From the NCBI RefSeq assembly GCF_010093535.1, contig NW_022985193.1, positions 63,591-127,590 on the forward strand: a DNA stretch of 64,000 nt. Reading direction: 5' to 3'. The position numbers and the translations under genes are program-made. Source of the DNA: Lindgomyces ingoldianus (lineage: Eukaryota; Ascomycota; Dothideomycetes; Pleosporales; Lindgomycetaceae). Below are positions 42,846-57,181 of the stretch, in pieces. Position 1 is the first letter of the stretch; the number at the start of each line of letters is the position of its first letter. The notes beneath the pieces are model-generated. The model saw nothing but the letters and a program-made list of their open reading frames with translations, was not told where the DNA came from and did not search any database.

Positions 42846-43460
42846 TGTTACGGTCTACGGTTGGACCAGCGTAACTCCACCGGCAGTACTCCACAATCTA
42901 GCTGGATTGGGGCAGGGCTCGCTTATCGATCAATCAGAGGACACGGAGGCAGCGCAGCTGCCCGCGATAACAGAGGAATGCGTCATCTAATAGGAAGACA
43001 GGACGCAAGTCCTAGAGTAAGCCTTAGCAAGTTTAGCAAGTCTAAGGGAGTTAGCAGTGCAGCTAGCAGAGCTAAACTTAGGGAACTTGCTTAAGCTTGT
43101 CTTAGCACACCTAGCACATGTATATAGTTCCCACATTAAATAACCTTTAAGAGGTGTGTTTAATGTTTAGTTTATTCTTTATATAAACTAAGTAGCATTT
43201 AGCTTTCTAAAGAGCTGCAATACTATCTGTATATCTTGCACTATATATACCTCTAACTCTGTCTACTAGGACTGTTTGACCCTAGCCTCCCTACTGCCGC
43301 ACATAGGGCAAACCACAATCTAGTCGCTCCACACCTCTCTAGTAGCCTATTAGCCTGTACGTAGGACTGTACACCCTACTAGTTAGCCCCTTAAACCCGC
43401 CCTACTTCCCTGTAGGAACACTATAAGACCTAAGTGCTTCTTAAAGCAAAAATTGTAACA
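42846..43460 (+). repeat. 5' LTR of Gy2 (615 bp)
   Basis: Left half keeps its C and G (for example CGGTCTACGGTTGGACC); right half more mutated than in the 3' LTR. Confidence 0.92.
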
Positions 43461-43940
43461 TTAAACACTACCCTCTTTAAAAAGTATAGATACCTTATAA
43501 CACAATTTAGATTCTAACATAGCCTACACCGCGCTATTAGGATCTACAGAAGTTCCCACCTAAAGCAAAGCTGTTCTAGCAGAACAAATTAACATAATTT
43601 AGGACAACATTAAGAAACTTTAGCAGATTAGTAATAAGGTTAGTAAATTATTAAAACTTAAGTAAAAGATTACTAACTTTTACTAAAAAGTAGTAAAATT
43701 ACAGAGCCTTTTTAAACCTTTAAGCCTTTAGGAAGCTACTAACTAAGCCTATTAAATACATAAACTATAAGTAGAGCTAGTAAAAATCTAGAACATTTTA
43801 ACAGAGAAAGCAAGTATTACAGCTAAGAAGACTTTAAGACTAGCCTTTTTAAAGCCTTTTAGAGGATTATTAAAGAACCTTTAACTATTCTTTACAAGAT
43901 GCCACCTTTACATGTAATATAATAAAAGAGCATTTTAAAC

Positions 43941-44230
43941 TGTAACGATTCTACGAATCGTTCCATCTTGGGTCGCTCGGATCCTATCCAAAGGGTCCCT
44001 GTATCGGCCCCGACCATGACTTGACCCAGCCCCCTGCAGTTACCCCTATTCCCTTATGTATTTAGTCGCACCTTGCCCCTGTAGCTAGCTTAGTAGTTTT
44101 CTAATATCCTACGTACAAGGCCTATAGATGTTATTAGTATTCCTAGGTCTCTAAGTCCCTACGCACTCTTATATGCCTCTAAGTAGATTTATACCGCATT
44201 TAGACCTATTATCTTGCCTACGCTGTTACA
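43941..44230 (+). repeat. 5' LTR of Gy1
   Basis: 290 bp. Starts TGTAACGATTCTACGAATCG, a palindrome also seen in solo copies. Confidence 0.93.
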
Positions 44231-45640
44231 TTATATTAAAAAACTTACTTTTACTAGTAACAGCTTTATTAATAATATTATATTAATTATTTATTTAACT
44301 ATATCTAACTCTAAGAAGTGTTTAATTTAGTTTAGGTTACTATTCTTACACACTATTATATTAAATTATTTAGTTATTATAAATAAGATTCTAGAGACTT
44401 TTTATTAACTAAAGCCTTTAAGTTTAGAACTTTTTATCCCTTATAATTAAAATTACCTTTAAAAAAGTTATAAAAAGTGCGCTAAAGTAGAAACTTAAAG
44501 ACTACTAATAACTTATTAGAATTAGAAATAACTACTAATGCTTAACTTTTAACTACTATTAGATTCTATTATAAAGACTGTAACCTATTCTAGCTGTAGC
44601 TAAGGTAAAATGCCTACTTTTAAAACTAAACTACTACTAACCTTAATAGCTAAACCCTCTTTTATAGGACCTAAAGCTAAAAACTTACTAGATTTAAAGT
44701 TAAACCTTAGTAGTATAGCCCTTAAGAACTAAGTTACTTAGTTAAGGGCATAAATTAAACAGCTAACTAAATTAAAAACTATTAGTCCTAATTATTCTCT
44801 ACTAACTACTAAATTACTTTTAATAATGCCTTAAATTACCTTTACTACACTAATAGTAAGAGACCTTTTTAGCACTTTTAAGCTCTCTTAAAGCTACCTT
44901 ACTAAACACACACCTAAGATTAAAAACCTTATAAATAGTAAAAAACTTATGTTTAAATAATAGTAAGCTTTTATTATAAATAGACTTAACATTAATTTAG
45001 ATTACTATTAGAGTAAGTGTGCACGCATAGCATTAGTATAGAGACACACTGCTAGTATTGCAAAGGAATACCTAAAGCCTAAATACTTAGCTAAATTAGA
45101 CAACTTTTAGTTTAAAAACATAAAAAAAATAATTAAGCTTTTATAAACTTACTTTATTACTAGTAATAAAAAAAACAGAGGCGTAACAGGCGTTTTAGAC
45201 TTTAAAAATAAGCAAAAAAAAAGCATTTTTTGCCTTTAAAGCTTACTTTATTAGTGCTACTGTTAAAAAGTTTGTATTAAAGTTAAAATAGTTTTTCTAC
45301 TTATAAAAAAAGATACTACTTAGCTTAAAAGTACTAAACTTAGGTTTTAAACACACTTAAAAGAGCTTCTTTAAGACTATAGTAGCCTACCTAACAGCTT
45401 ATAACATAGAAAGAAGAAATACTTTTACTATTTTAAAGTAAACTATTAATCTTACCTAACAGTCTACTATTAGACCTAGTATAGATTAGTCTTAAAAGGT
45501 TTCTAGTAATACATTTAAAGCAGTATACTATTCTAGTGCACCCTAACCTGCACCTCTGTTAGTACCCTAGTCTACCTTAATTACCTATAGACAATCTAGC
45601 TAGACACCTGCTCTAGAAAGACAGACAACTCCTAGCAACT
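44231..45640 (+). pseudogene. RIP-destroyed gag of Gy1
   Basis: Lies between the 5' LTR and the zinc knuckle; stops in all frames and no domain beyond position in the element. Confidence 0.6.
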
Positions 45641-48600
45641 ATTATAATTATAAAAAACTAAGACATTTTACTAGCAACTACCCTATCTCTAAGGTATAAG
45701 AAATAAAGGTAGAGTAGTAAGATTTTAAAGAAAAATTTATAAACATAAATAATTTTAATTTAAATGCCTTCTAAATAAAAAATAGTAACACTTAGAAAAA
45801 CTTTTTATTTTAAGCTTAAGTAAGTATAATCTATTAAACATTAATTTATTACACTTATTTAAAGAAAAACACTTCTAAGTTTCTACTGTTTTATATTTAA
45901 AAAGCATTAAAGTTTATTTAAATCTTTTAGTTAATACTAGCGCTTATAGTTTTTTATTTATTAACTTACTAACTACTAAGTTATTATTTTAATGCCTTTA
46001 TATTCTTATCTAACGCTTACTATTTAAAGTTATAGTTAAGAGCTTTTAAGATTAGATCTAAGTCTCTGTCTACTAGTATATCTGCCTACATATGTAAATT
46101 AATAGAAGAAGTATCTAAAACTGCCTCTTTATTATTATAAACTTTAGCTTCTAAAATTACATTATTAGCATTAAATAGTTATGTTATTTTAAACTTTATT
46201 TAGATATAAAGAAGAATTAGATTATATAGCCTAGCAAATATCTACTTACCTATAAACCTTTACTACTCTTACTTATGTAATTAACCTAGCCTATGTGTAA
46301 TAAAGAAGTAGAGCTAGATATTAAATAATATAACATACTATAGAAAAAGAACTAATTTTAGTAGTTATGCAGCCTAATAATCTACTGCATTAAGAGTTTA
46401 CTAAGGCTACTAAAATTATATAGATCTTTTATTATCTATAGTTTAAAAACACTTAAATTGTTTTTCTGCCTATTTATTAAAAAGTCTAGAATAAGTTTAA
46501 AGAAGGTCTGTTTAGCTACTATTACTCTAATTTTAGTAAATGCTTTTTATTTTAACATAAAAAAATAAGTTCTTTTTAACTTCTATTTATAAAATTAAGT
46601 AGTTAATTAAAGATAAGTAAGCCTTATAGTTAGACACTAAATATAAAACTAAAGCATTAGTAAACCTCTAATTACCCTTTAAATACTATTAGTACTAAGA
46701 TATATTTAGCTACATAGCAGCTTACTAGCTACTAGTACATTGTTTATATAACTACAAGATTGTTCTTACAGAGCCTCTTTCTAATAGTTATAGTCTATTG
46801 TACAAACAGAACCTTAAGAAGCTAGAGGTAATAAAGAAATATGTTATAAACAATCTAAAATATAGCTTTATTAAGCAGAGTTAAAGCCTTTTTATATCTC
46901 TTATCTTTTATATATAGAAACTAAATAGTAACTTATGTATTTATGTTAATTACTACAAACTTAACACTCTTACCTGCAAAAATGTGTATCTAATACTATG
47001 CATAGACAAACTCTTATTAAGACTTACTAAGGTAGTAATTTTTACTAAGTTTAATATTTACATAGCTTTTAATAAAATTAGAATAAATCTAAGCTTTAAA
47101 AAGTGTACTACTTTTTAGACATAATATAAAACCTATAAGTATAAAGTCTTACTTTTTAGATTATGTAATAGTCTAGTAACTTACTAGCGCTATATAAATA
47201 ACATATTAATTAACTATTTAAATAATTTTTATATTGCCTATTTTAATAACATTTTTATTTACTTTAAAGACAAGGTAACTTACATCTTTTATGCTAAGAA
47301 AGTCTTAGAAAGGCTTTAGTAAGTAAAATTATAAGTAAAAATTAAAAAAAGTAAATTTTATATTACTTAAATAAAGTATCTTAGCTATATACTTTTAAAC
47401 AAAGGACTAGAGGTTAACCTAAAGAAAGTAGAGGTGCTACGCAACTAGCAGGCGCCTACTACTATAATAAGTGTAAAATTCTTCTTAGGCTTTACTAAAT
47501 TTTATTAGCAATTTATTTTAAAAAATTTTTATATAGTAAAACTAATTATTACGCTTTAGAGCCCTACTACCCCTTTTATATAGACTTTAGAGTGTAATGT
47601 AGCTTTTAAAAAGCTAAAGTCTACGCTACTAAGTATACCTACACTTTACTATTTTAACTTTATGTTATAAACTAAAATTAAAACTAACACTTTTAATAGA
47701 GTAGTAGTAGAAGTCCTTTCTTAGAAATAAGCAGATAGAAATTAGTGCCCTGTATTATTCTATAGCAAGGTCCTATCTAGTTTAGAGCTAAACTAGAAGA
47801 TACATAATAAGAAGCTATTTACAATTATTACTACATTTAAATAATAAAGGGCTAAGCTTACATCTATAGTAATAAGCACTTTAGTATATACTAATTATTA
47901 TTTATTAAAGTACTTTATAATAATAAAAGTGCTAAATGCTTATTAGGTCTATTAAGCTAAAAAGTTAGCTTAGTATTACTTTTAAATTAAGTACACCTCT
48001 AGTAAGAACAACACTAGGGCAGACATTCTTAGTTATTATAAATAAAATGTAGAAAATTTAAAAGTAGCTTAAACTAATAATAAGTTAAAAGTCTTACTAG
48101 AACTATACTAACTACACCCCTAAATTAACTCTAAACTAGCCTAGTACTATATTACTTAAATAATAACTTAAGCAGCTACACTAAACATTATAAAAGGACT
48201 AGACTAGGTTATATTTTTAAATTCTTTAAAATTAATTAACATATTACTTTAAAAAAATTAAGCCTTTTTTATATAAAAGTAAGAACTTCTACTTTACTAT
48301 TATTAGATAGAAAATAGACTACTTCTCTATACTAACTGCTTATGTGTGCTAGTAGACTTATTACTGTGTACTTAACTTATTTAAAAAGTCTACAACTAAG
48401 TATCCTTAGTACACCTAAGTGCTACTAAGACCTATTAGTTACTAGCCTAAAAGTACTACTAAAAGGGTATAAAAGCTACTTGTAAATAATACATACAGAA
48501 TTACCTTTTTTATTATAAGGCTTATCTAAAACAGACTTAAACCCTAGGCTTTATTTACCCCCTACTAATTCCTACTTAACTAATGCAGCACTTATGCATT

Positions 48601-49800
48601 AACTTTAAAAAGTTTTTTAAAAACAAGTCTAAATATAATTAGATTATAGTTATAATTAATTACTTATTAAAATAAGCTATTTCTATCCCCTGCTATAAAA
48701 TAATTAACGCCTAAAAAATAGCTACCTTATTTATTTAATAAGTGTACTATTTTAGCTACACACCTAAAACTATTATCTTTAACTAGAGACCTTAGTTTAT
48801 ATCTATTTTTAGTCTAAATTTTATTAAATTTTAGGTATAAAAGTTAAGCTTTTTACTACTTATTATAAAGAAACAAATAGCTAAATAGAGATTATAAATA
48901 AGTATATTAATTAAAAACTAAGGCCTTTTATATTTTTTTACTAAGATAACTAGAGTTCCTTACTACCTCTAATTAATTAGGCTTAGATAACCTTACTTTA
49001 TGTAATAATTAAAATGTCTCTATATTAAGTCTTATACAGCTCTAAACTATGTTAAAGCTAGGACTAGAAACATTTTATAGAACCTATTACAGCTACAGAC
49101 AAGCTAAATTATAAAGATGCTCTAGCATTAGCAACCTGCATACATGCAGCCTAGAAGTTAGCTAAGACCTATATAGAAAAGGCCTAGAATTAGATGTAAA
49201 CTGTAGTTAATTACTACTACTAGCTAGTTAACTAAAAAGTTAGTAATATAGTCTACCTAGACACTAAAAACCTAGCTGTTTAAAGACCTAGCTAAAAACT
49301 ATTTAAATAATAAAAAAGCCTCTTTAAAGTACTTAAATAAGTTAGAAACTTATACTGCTTAAAGCTACCTTTAAAGTTAAAGATACATAACATCTTTGCA
49401 CTAAACATGCTTTGTAAAGACCTTTAGAATTTACTCTTAAAATAAGAACCTCTAAAACTCCCTAGAATTACTATTAATAAAGTAAAGAAGTAGAAAGTAG
49501 AGAAAATACTTACTAGCAAGCTCTACTAGAAAATGCTTAAGTACTAGGTAAAATAAGTAAAACATAACCCTAATCTAGTTTAGTATAAGGCTTTAAATTT
49601 TATAAGTTCTCTCTATAAACTAAAGGCCTTTTATAATAAGTATCTAAATTAGCTAGGACCTTTAAGAGCCTTATATAAGTAAATTAAGGCTTTTAAAGCT
49701 AGTATAAAAGGCATAGATTACTTAGTAAATAATAAAGTATAAAAGTAAAAAGTAAATTTATAGTTATACATAATAGTATTACAACTTTATAGACATTGCG
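45640..49800 (+). pseudogene. RIP-destroyed pol of Gy1 (zinc knuckle, PR, RT, RNase H, IN)
   Basis: In order: a zinc knuckle with its cysteines turned to tyrosine near 45645-45685; a protease active-site-like stretch (NTSA) near 45930; reverse transcriptase near 47040-47300, where the catalytic box reads YFNNI in place of Y.DDI; RNase H near 47640-48030; and an integrase region near 48260-49400. Many in-frame TAG and TAA. It cannot make protein. Confidence 0.85.
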
Positions 49801-50841
49801 CTAGGGAGGTCTAACAGCAAGCTGTTAGACACCTCTAAACTCTTCTTTACCTTCTTCTCTACTTTTCTTTCTCTTCTCCCTCCTCTTTTTTCTCCTCTTT
49901 AGACTTCTTTTAAACCCTCTTTACTTTATTTTTAGCTACCTAAAAGTGCTATAATGTCTGCCTAAAAGTTAGACACTAAAGCCTTTAGAGCTAAAACCTA
50001 ATAGAGCAGCTTAAAGTTTTAGTAAAATAAGGCTACCTAGACACTAGCTATAGAAAGACTAGCTTTCTAACTCTTTATAACTTATGCTACTTACACTAGG
50101 TTCTAAGTAAACTTTAAAATAGCCTTAAAGGCCCTCTTTTTATCCTTTTTACTTTTTATGTTTTAGGCTGCCGCCTATAGCTTAAAATAGCCCTAAAGGA
50201 CTAAGAATTCCTCCTTATAATATAAAAGAACCTACGCGTGTGTTAGTAAACTATACCTTAGCAGTATTAAACTATATTTATATAAGGTTATATTTTTTAT
50301 TATGTAAGGTATAATATTTACATTTCTTTAATTTAAAAAACTAATAAAAAAACTTAACTTAAAGGCTATAAGTAAGAGCGTAGGCAGCTTAAAGGCAGAT
50401 AACTTAAAACGCCTCTAAGAAGGCTCTAAGAGAGGGGCAAAGCAGCATAGTAAATTTCTTTAATACTATAATTAGTTAGTAGACTAAGCTATAAGATGTT
50501 AGGTGCATAATAATACCTATAAAGTAAAGATTTAGATAATAGCTAAAGAAGAAACTAATAACATTAACTAAACTATATAAGTAAGGTAAGCAAACACTTA
50601 TTACTATAAATAATAAATTTACTATATTAATAATAACTACACTACTAGTTACTACTAAACAAAAACATTATAATAAAGGCATTATATTAGTATTAGGTTT
50701 TTAGTCTATTTTTTAGTAATAGGAAATTTTAGTTAAGATAGTTATACTTATTATATCTTATCTAAATTAGTTTTTAAAGTAGTTTTAAATATATTCTATA
50801 CATTGCAAATAAAGACTATTAGCTTATAAAGGGGGGAGTAG

Positions 50842-51131
50842 TGTAATAATTCTATAAATTGTTCTATCTTAGGTTGCTTAGATCTTATCTAAAGGGTCTC
50901 TGTATTAGCCCTAACTATAACTTAACCTAGCCCCCTGCAGTTACCCCTATTCCTTTATGTATTTAGTTGCACCTTGCCCCTGTAGCTAGCTTAGTAGTTT
51001 TCTAATATCCTACGTACAAGGCCTATAGGTGTTATTAGTATTCCCAGGTCTCTGAGTCCCCACGCACTCCTATATGCCTCTGAGTGGATTCATACCGCAT
51101 TCGGACCCATTGTCTTGCCTGCGCCGTTACA
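50842..51131 (+). repeat. 3' LTR of Gy1
   Basis: Left half heavily mutated (TGTAATAATTCTATAAATTG), right half almost pristine (GCATTCGGACCCATTGTCTT). Confidence 0.93.
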
Positions 51132-51136
51132 TAAAC

Positions 51137-52700
51137 TAATATAGAAATAATATCCTAGATAGAATTACACTTAGAAGGCTTTTCTATAATTTAGTTCTAA
51201 CCTTACGCAGATAATTAGATAAATTTTAAGGTAAATAGTAAAGCACTTACCTTTAAAATAGAAGAAATATTTAGTAGCATTAAAAACTTTAAAAACGCCT
51301 TAACAGCTATCTACAGAACTTTTAATAAAAAAAAATTACAGCTAATAAGTTAAACACTATAAAACAAGGAACTAGCCTAGTCTAGAACTATGCAGCACGC
51401 TTTAGAGAACAGCTAGCCATCTATAGATAGACAGACTAGAAAGCCCTCTGCTGCATGTTCTACAACAGACTAAGTAAAGTAGTAAAAGACAAATTTATAC
51501 ACAGTAAAAAACTAACTACTTTTAAAAAATTTATTACATAAGTAACAACTTATAACAACTATTATAAAAAGTGTAAAAGAAAAAAGAAATAAAAAGAAAC
51601 TCTCTAGAAACTAGAGTTTGTTTCTAAAAAAAAGAAGCTTCTATAATATAATAAAGAACTAATAGACCTTAGTTACGCAAAGCATACATAAAGCCCCCCC
51701 TCTAAGAAGAGCTAAGTTCTAGGACGCAATAGGCTGCCTTTAACAAAGGAATAATAAAAGTAGCTAGAGAATAAGGCCTACCTAAACTATAAAAAAGTAA
51801 GACATTTCTGCTAAAATTACTTAAACTTTTAAAAGAGGGAGAATAAAAATACTACTGTAATAATAAAAGCTATTACTGCTAAATACAGCCTTACTAACAA
51901 AGAAATATTAAAAAGATTAAACAATAAACTCTACTAGTAATATAAAAAAAACTATTCTTTAAATAACTACTTTAAAGCGTATTAAGAGGTAGTTATTTAA
52001 AATTTTAGTAGCCTTTATATAGTGTTGCAGGACCTTGTAATTTTTAAAGGATATAAAGAAGAAACTTAGATCTAAAGATATATAATAAATGTTTAAAAAG
52101 GAAAAAAACAGTTCCCCCTCTAAGACTAGACCCTAGGTACTTTAGTAAAGAAGCTTTTCTAATAGTTTTAAAAATGTAAGTGCTAGAAGTGTAGTCTACA
52201 ACATAACTACCTAAGTTATTACATAGTATTACTCTACTAGATAAATATTAGCAATAATTACCTTACATTTAACATTATATAATAAATAGCTAAAGTTAAG
52301 TATAATATTATAAACAAAGAAAAATAGTAGCAGTTCTTTATTAAAATTAAAGATTAGAAACTAAAAGGACTAGGCAGACCTGCTAAGTTTAAAGTCCTAA
52401 AGCTAGCACTTAGAAAGCCTAAGACACTGCTTCTAAGCCTTGTAATTAGCAAGAAGGCTTTAGTAATGCAACAGAGCTATAGTTAGTGCACACTTTATAG
52501 AAATAAGACCTATAGCACTAACAACTACTAATAAAAAGAGCACCTAGTTTAAATAGTACAAACACAGGAATACCTACAGTAGACTTAGAAGAGCCCTCTT
52601 AACATGTTACATAGACCTAATAATTATCTATACCCCTAGTACTAGTGCACGCAACGCTACTATATTAAGCACTAAAACAATAAGCACTAAACAGGCTAGT
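51137..52700 (+). pseudogene. RIP-destroyed gag of Gy2, second part
   Basis: Continuation of gag after Gy1; aligns with both Gy3 fragments. A damaged CCHC knuckle lies near 52175-52235. Confidence 0.65.
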
Positions 52701-52989
52701 AGCCTACATAGAAGAAGAACTATAATAGATGCCTATAGTAAAGAACAGCCTTAGCCTGCAAAACTATAAACTGTTACACCTGCTAAACTGCCCTCTTACA
52801 CAAGCAGGAGAGATAGGCAGCGTGCAAAAAACAAAACAACTGCAAGTTCTACTACTTCTAGTAAAAAGCAGTAAGAAAGAAAGACTACTTAATGTTACAT
52901 TATTTAGTTAAAGATTATAAATGTAAAGCAGCTAACTACTATAATTAAGAACATTAAATTTATAAAAAAAAAATAAGTTTAATAATAAC

Positions 52990-55900
52990 TTATAAGACAT
53001 TAACTTATACTTTTTTTTTAATAAAAAAGTTAAACACAACATATTAGCAGTAATTACAGTAAAACAAAGGGCAGGACACAGCCTAATAACCACCTTTATG
53101 TACAAAGGACAGCCTAGACTAGCTCTTATAAACAGCAGATGCACCTTTACTGCTATAAATAAGGATTAGGTAGATAATTAAAGTATACTATTCTGCATAA
53201 AAAAAAACTTATTTAAGGTAACCCTTACTAACGCATTATTAATTAAATACAGCAGAGGATAGATTAACCTAAAAACTTATAAGAAGAACCTTAAGACCTC
53301 TAACATAAGAGACTAAAGGTCTATAAATATACTCTAGCTAGGAGGCAAGTACAACGTAATTTTAGGCTATAACTAGCTTAAAACTTATAATTCTGCAATT
53401 AACTAGAAAACTATAACTATAGAAACCCCTAACAACTACGCACATATAACCTAGTTAGCATGCTATAATAACTATTACCTAGTCTATAAATAAGCAAAAC
53501 AGGGTAGCAGTTACTACCCTAAGAAAAGGACACTCTAGAAATTCCCCTACTAAGAGCTAAAAGCTTAGGTAATAAGAATAATAAAAGAAGAACTTAAAAA
53601 AGTCTTTTATAAAGAAATTAAGGCTAACAAAAATATAGAATAGATTAGCATTATTTAAATCTAGGAAGAAGGCTGCATCCTAGCTAAATATAAGAATTAC
53701 AAAGATATGTTTAAGACACTAGAGGACCTAAAAAAGCTACTACTACACTAGCCTTAGAATTATGCTATTAATCTAATAAAAAATTATAATTTAAAAACCT
53801 ATAAGCTCTGTCCCCTAATAAGGATACAAAAAAAGGCCTTGTAAGAATATGTTAATTAGATGTTAGTATAAAGCTATATCTAAAAAAGCTATAGCCTAGT
53901 AGCTTTAGCTGTAGTTTTTATAAAAAAGAAAAAGAAAAAAATCTAAGTCTGTTAGAACTATAAGACCCTAAATAATAACACAGTTTAAGATTAGTTTCCT
54001 TTACTAATTATATAAAATATTATAAACTAACTAAAAGGAACCTAGTACTTTACAAAGTTTAATGTATAAGACAGATTTAATAAGATAAGAATAAAAAAAG
54101 AAGATAAGTAGCTTATAGCATTTAAAACTCTATAAGGACTTTATAAACTACTAGTAATGCTATTTAGCCTAATAAATGCCCTAGTAATGTTCTAATAAAT
54201 TATTAATACAGCCCTTAACTTATACCTTAATGTCTTTACTCTAGTATATTTAGATAACATCCTTATCTATTTAAAAGATACCCTAGAAGACTACATATAG
54301 AAGGTACAAAAAGTCTTAGAACAGCTTAGAAAATATAGACTTTACTTATAGCTCTTTAAATGCAAATTTTATGTTACTAAAATAGAATACTTAGAATTTA
54401 TAATTAATAAAGAAAAAATAAAGATTAACTTAGCTAAAGTATAGAAAGTACTTAAATAGCTAGAACTTATAACAGTTAAAGAAGTAAAGGGATTTCTAGG
54501 ACTGTTAGGCTATGTTAGATAAATAATTAAAGACTACTTAAAAATTACTATACTATTAATAAACACTATAACTAAGAAATAAGTAATAGCAAAGTTTGTC
54601 TAGATCTTATAAATAAATAAAGCATTTATAGCACTAAAATAAGCTATAACAGCTAAACTAGTGTTAAGAATGTACAACCTATAGTTAGATACTAAGATCT
54701 ACACAGATGCATCCCTAGAAGCTAGTAGAGCTGCGCTCTATTAAAAACAAGAAGACAGAAAATAGCACCTAGTTGTGTACTATTCTGCTAAGTTTTTAGG
54801 ACCTAAAGCAGGTTACAGCATACCTAATAAAGAGCTAAAAGCAATACTAAACGCTATAAGAGTATAGGCTACAGAACTACATAGAATAGCAAAACCCTTT
54901 TACATTATAATAGACTATGTAAACTTAGTTATGTTCTTAATAGTAAAGAAACTCTTACTAATGCATATAAAATAGGCAATAGAACTTGCCTAGTTTAACT
55001 ATATTATTAAGCATGTCCTAAGAACACAGAACTAGCAGGCTAACACTCTTAGCTAAAGGCTAGACTACTTTAATAGAGAAGAAGAAGAAACTAAGAAGTT
55101 TACACTTTTTAAAAAAACTAGTAAGGGATAGATCTATAATAGCTTTAAACCTATAAAGGAATTCTACATGCTTACTATAAATAAGTAAAGATAGAAAAAC
55201 CTAATCTAAGAATATTATAAATCTCTAATGTTTAGACATCTAAGGATAGGCACCCTTTAGAAGAAACTAAAGACTGCTATACTACAACAAATACTAAAAG
55301 TAAAGCAGCTATGCATAGAGGTGCTTAGAGAGTGTAATACCTATAACTAGAACAATCTGCAGAGGCATAAGGCCTATAAGTACCTTTAACTAATTAAAGC
55401 ACTAAAGTTACTATAGATAATAATTACTATAGACTTTATTATAGAGTTACCTCTATCTAAAAAACTAGGGATAGAAAGGATGTGTAACATAATTACAGTA
55501 GCACTTAATAAAACTACTAAGTACTTACATACTTAGCCCTTAGAAAAAATAATAATAGCTAAAAAATTTATTTATAAATTAAAACAAAATATAATATTAG
55601 TATATAAATGCCCTAAGATTATTATTTTTAACTAAGATAAGCTGTTTACTAGCAGTTTCTAAAAAGTAGTAATGTAGCATCTTAGTATAACACATAAGCT
55701 ATTAACAGCCTACTACCTGTAAATAGATAGCTAGACTAAAAAAGTAAATGCAGAAGTAAAAAAGTACTTAAGAAAGTACATTTTCTACACGCAGAATAAT
55801 TAGGCAGCATAGCTTCTAATAGCATAGCTAGCTATTAATAGCATAGAATTAGCTATAATAAAAGAAACGCTATATAAAGCTAATTTTAGGTACAACCCCT

Positions 55901-56500
55901 ACTTCACACTATAAGGAAACTAACCTATAGACCTACAAGAATTAATAGACTAGCTAACAAACCTATAATAAATACATAAAAGGTTAGCTATAGAAGCTAG
56001 GTCTAGTAGAGAAATAATAGAAAAATATGTAAATAAATTATAATAACTAGGACTAGAAATCTACCTAAGGGATTATATGTATCTTAACACAAAAAACCTT
56101 AAGATACCTAGACTCTCTAGGAAGCTAGTAGAAAAAAAAATAGAACTATATAAAGTTCTATAAACCTAGCAAGATAACTGCAAGCTTAAGCTTCCCCCAC
56201 ACATAAAGATCTACCTGTAGTTCTACATCTCTAGACTAGAAAAGGCACTTAAGAAAATTCCCTTATCTACGCAAGAATAGAAGGATAAAGAAACAGAATA
56301 TAAAGTTAAACACATTATAAGTAATTAAAGAAACTAAAAAAAATTTCTAGTAAAATAAAAAAAGTAGCTTACTAGTAAAAACATGTAGAAACTAGCTAAG
56401 AATTTGCAGAACACGCAGCTATTAGTATAAAAGTACCTTTAAGCTTATCTAAAAGAAACTAGCTAGGTAATAAAGCACTTATATTAAAAAGAATAGCTAT
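52990..56500 (+). pseudogene. RIP-destroyed pol of Gy2 (PR, RT, RNase H, IN)
   Basis: Protease region near 53110-53270, reverse transcriptase near 54055-54300 with LVYLDNILIY (the second Asp of the catalytic pair now Asn), RNase H near 54690-55080, integrase near 55230-56240 with the KLFTSSF and ITHKLLTAYY-type strings of Gypsy integrases and a trailing LKLPPHIKI segment. Two chance open frames of 60 to 70 codons here are not genes. Confidence 0.85.
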
Positions 56501-57181
56501 GTTATTACTAGATAGCAGCAGCCTTTAAAGACAAGTCTTAGCTAATAAGAGTTAAGAAAGGGAGCAGCTCTTTACTTTAGCCTTAAAAGCTTTTATCTTG
56601 TCTAAGGAAAAAAGATCCCCCTTTAAGTACTTTACACGCTAAGCCTTTAGCAAATTTAACAACTTTTAGATATAATTCTGTCTAGAATGCTTCTTATTTT
56701 TTACCTTTAAAATCTTCTAGCTCTGTTGCAACATTTTTTTTATAAGTAGAGTTACTTGTAATTTTAAACTAGCTATTTATCTAATAACATATAATCTCTA
56801 GCCTAAGAAGCCTTAGTAGAACAAAGAAGCTTCTCTCTCTCCCTCTCTAAGTGTTTTTACATAGTGTTAGACATAAAAGCATTACACCTGTTATTTTTTT
56901 TTACACATTTAATGCACTTATCTAAAGATAAAGTTAATATATAAGACAACTTTAAAAACTAGTAAGTGCTGTAAGGCCTTATTTTTATCTAGTAAAGAGG
57001 ATTAAAATAATAAGTAACATAAAAATAATAAGATAAATAGGACTAGTAAGCTATTTAGTATAAGAAAAATAAATGTTAAAAATGCCTTTTAGTAGAAAAG
57101 CACTTACTTTATAAATAAACTTTTACTAACACAGTTGTGTAAGCAGAGCAGCAAGGACGCTGCTAGAGAGAGGGGGCAGCG

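Larger units (their letters stand above)
43941..51131 (+). mobile_element. Full-length Ty3/Gypsy retrotransposon Gy1 (7.2 kb), TSD TAAAC
   Basis: Two 290-bp LTRs (43941-44230, 50842-51131), perfect 5-bp duplication TAAAC (43936-43940, 51132-51136), polypurine tract AAAGGGGGGAGTAG just before the 3' LTR. It is inserted into Gy2 gag. All enzymatic parts are recognisable across stops. Confidence 0.93.

Noticed and set aside
42861..43094. 77-codon open frame at the Gy2 LTR
   Set aside because: Lies wholly inside the well-preserved half of the 5' LTR; the same frame is broken in the 3' LTR.
52729..53144. Two frames of 60 to 70 codons in the AT-rich block
   Set aside because: Inside the Gy2 gag-pol remnant, chance survivors between stops.
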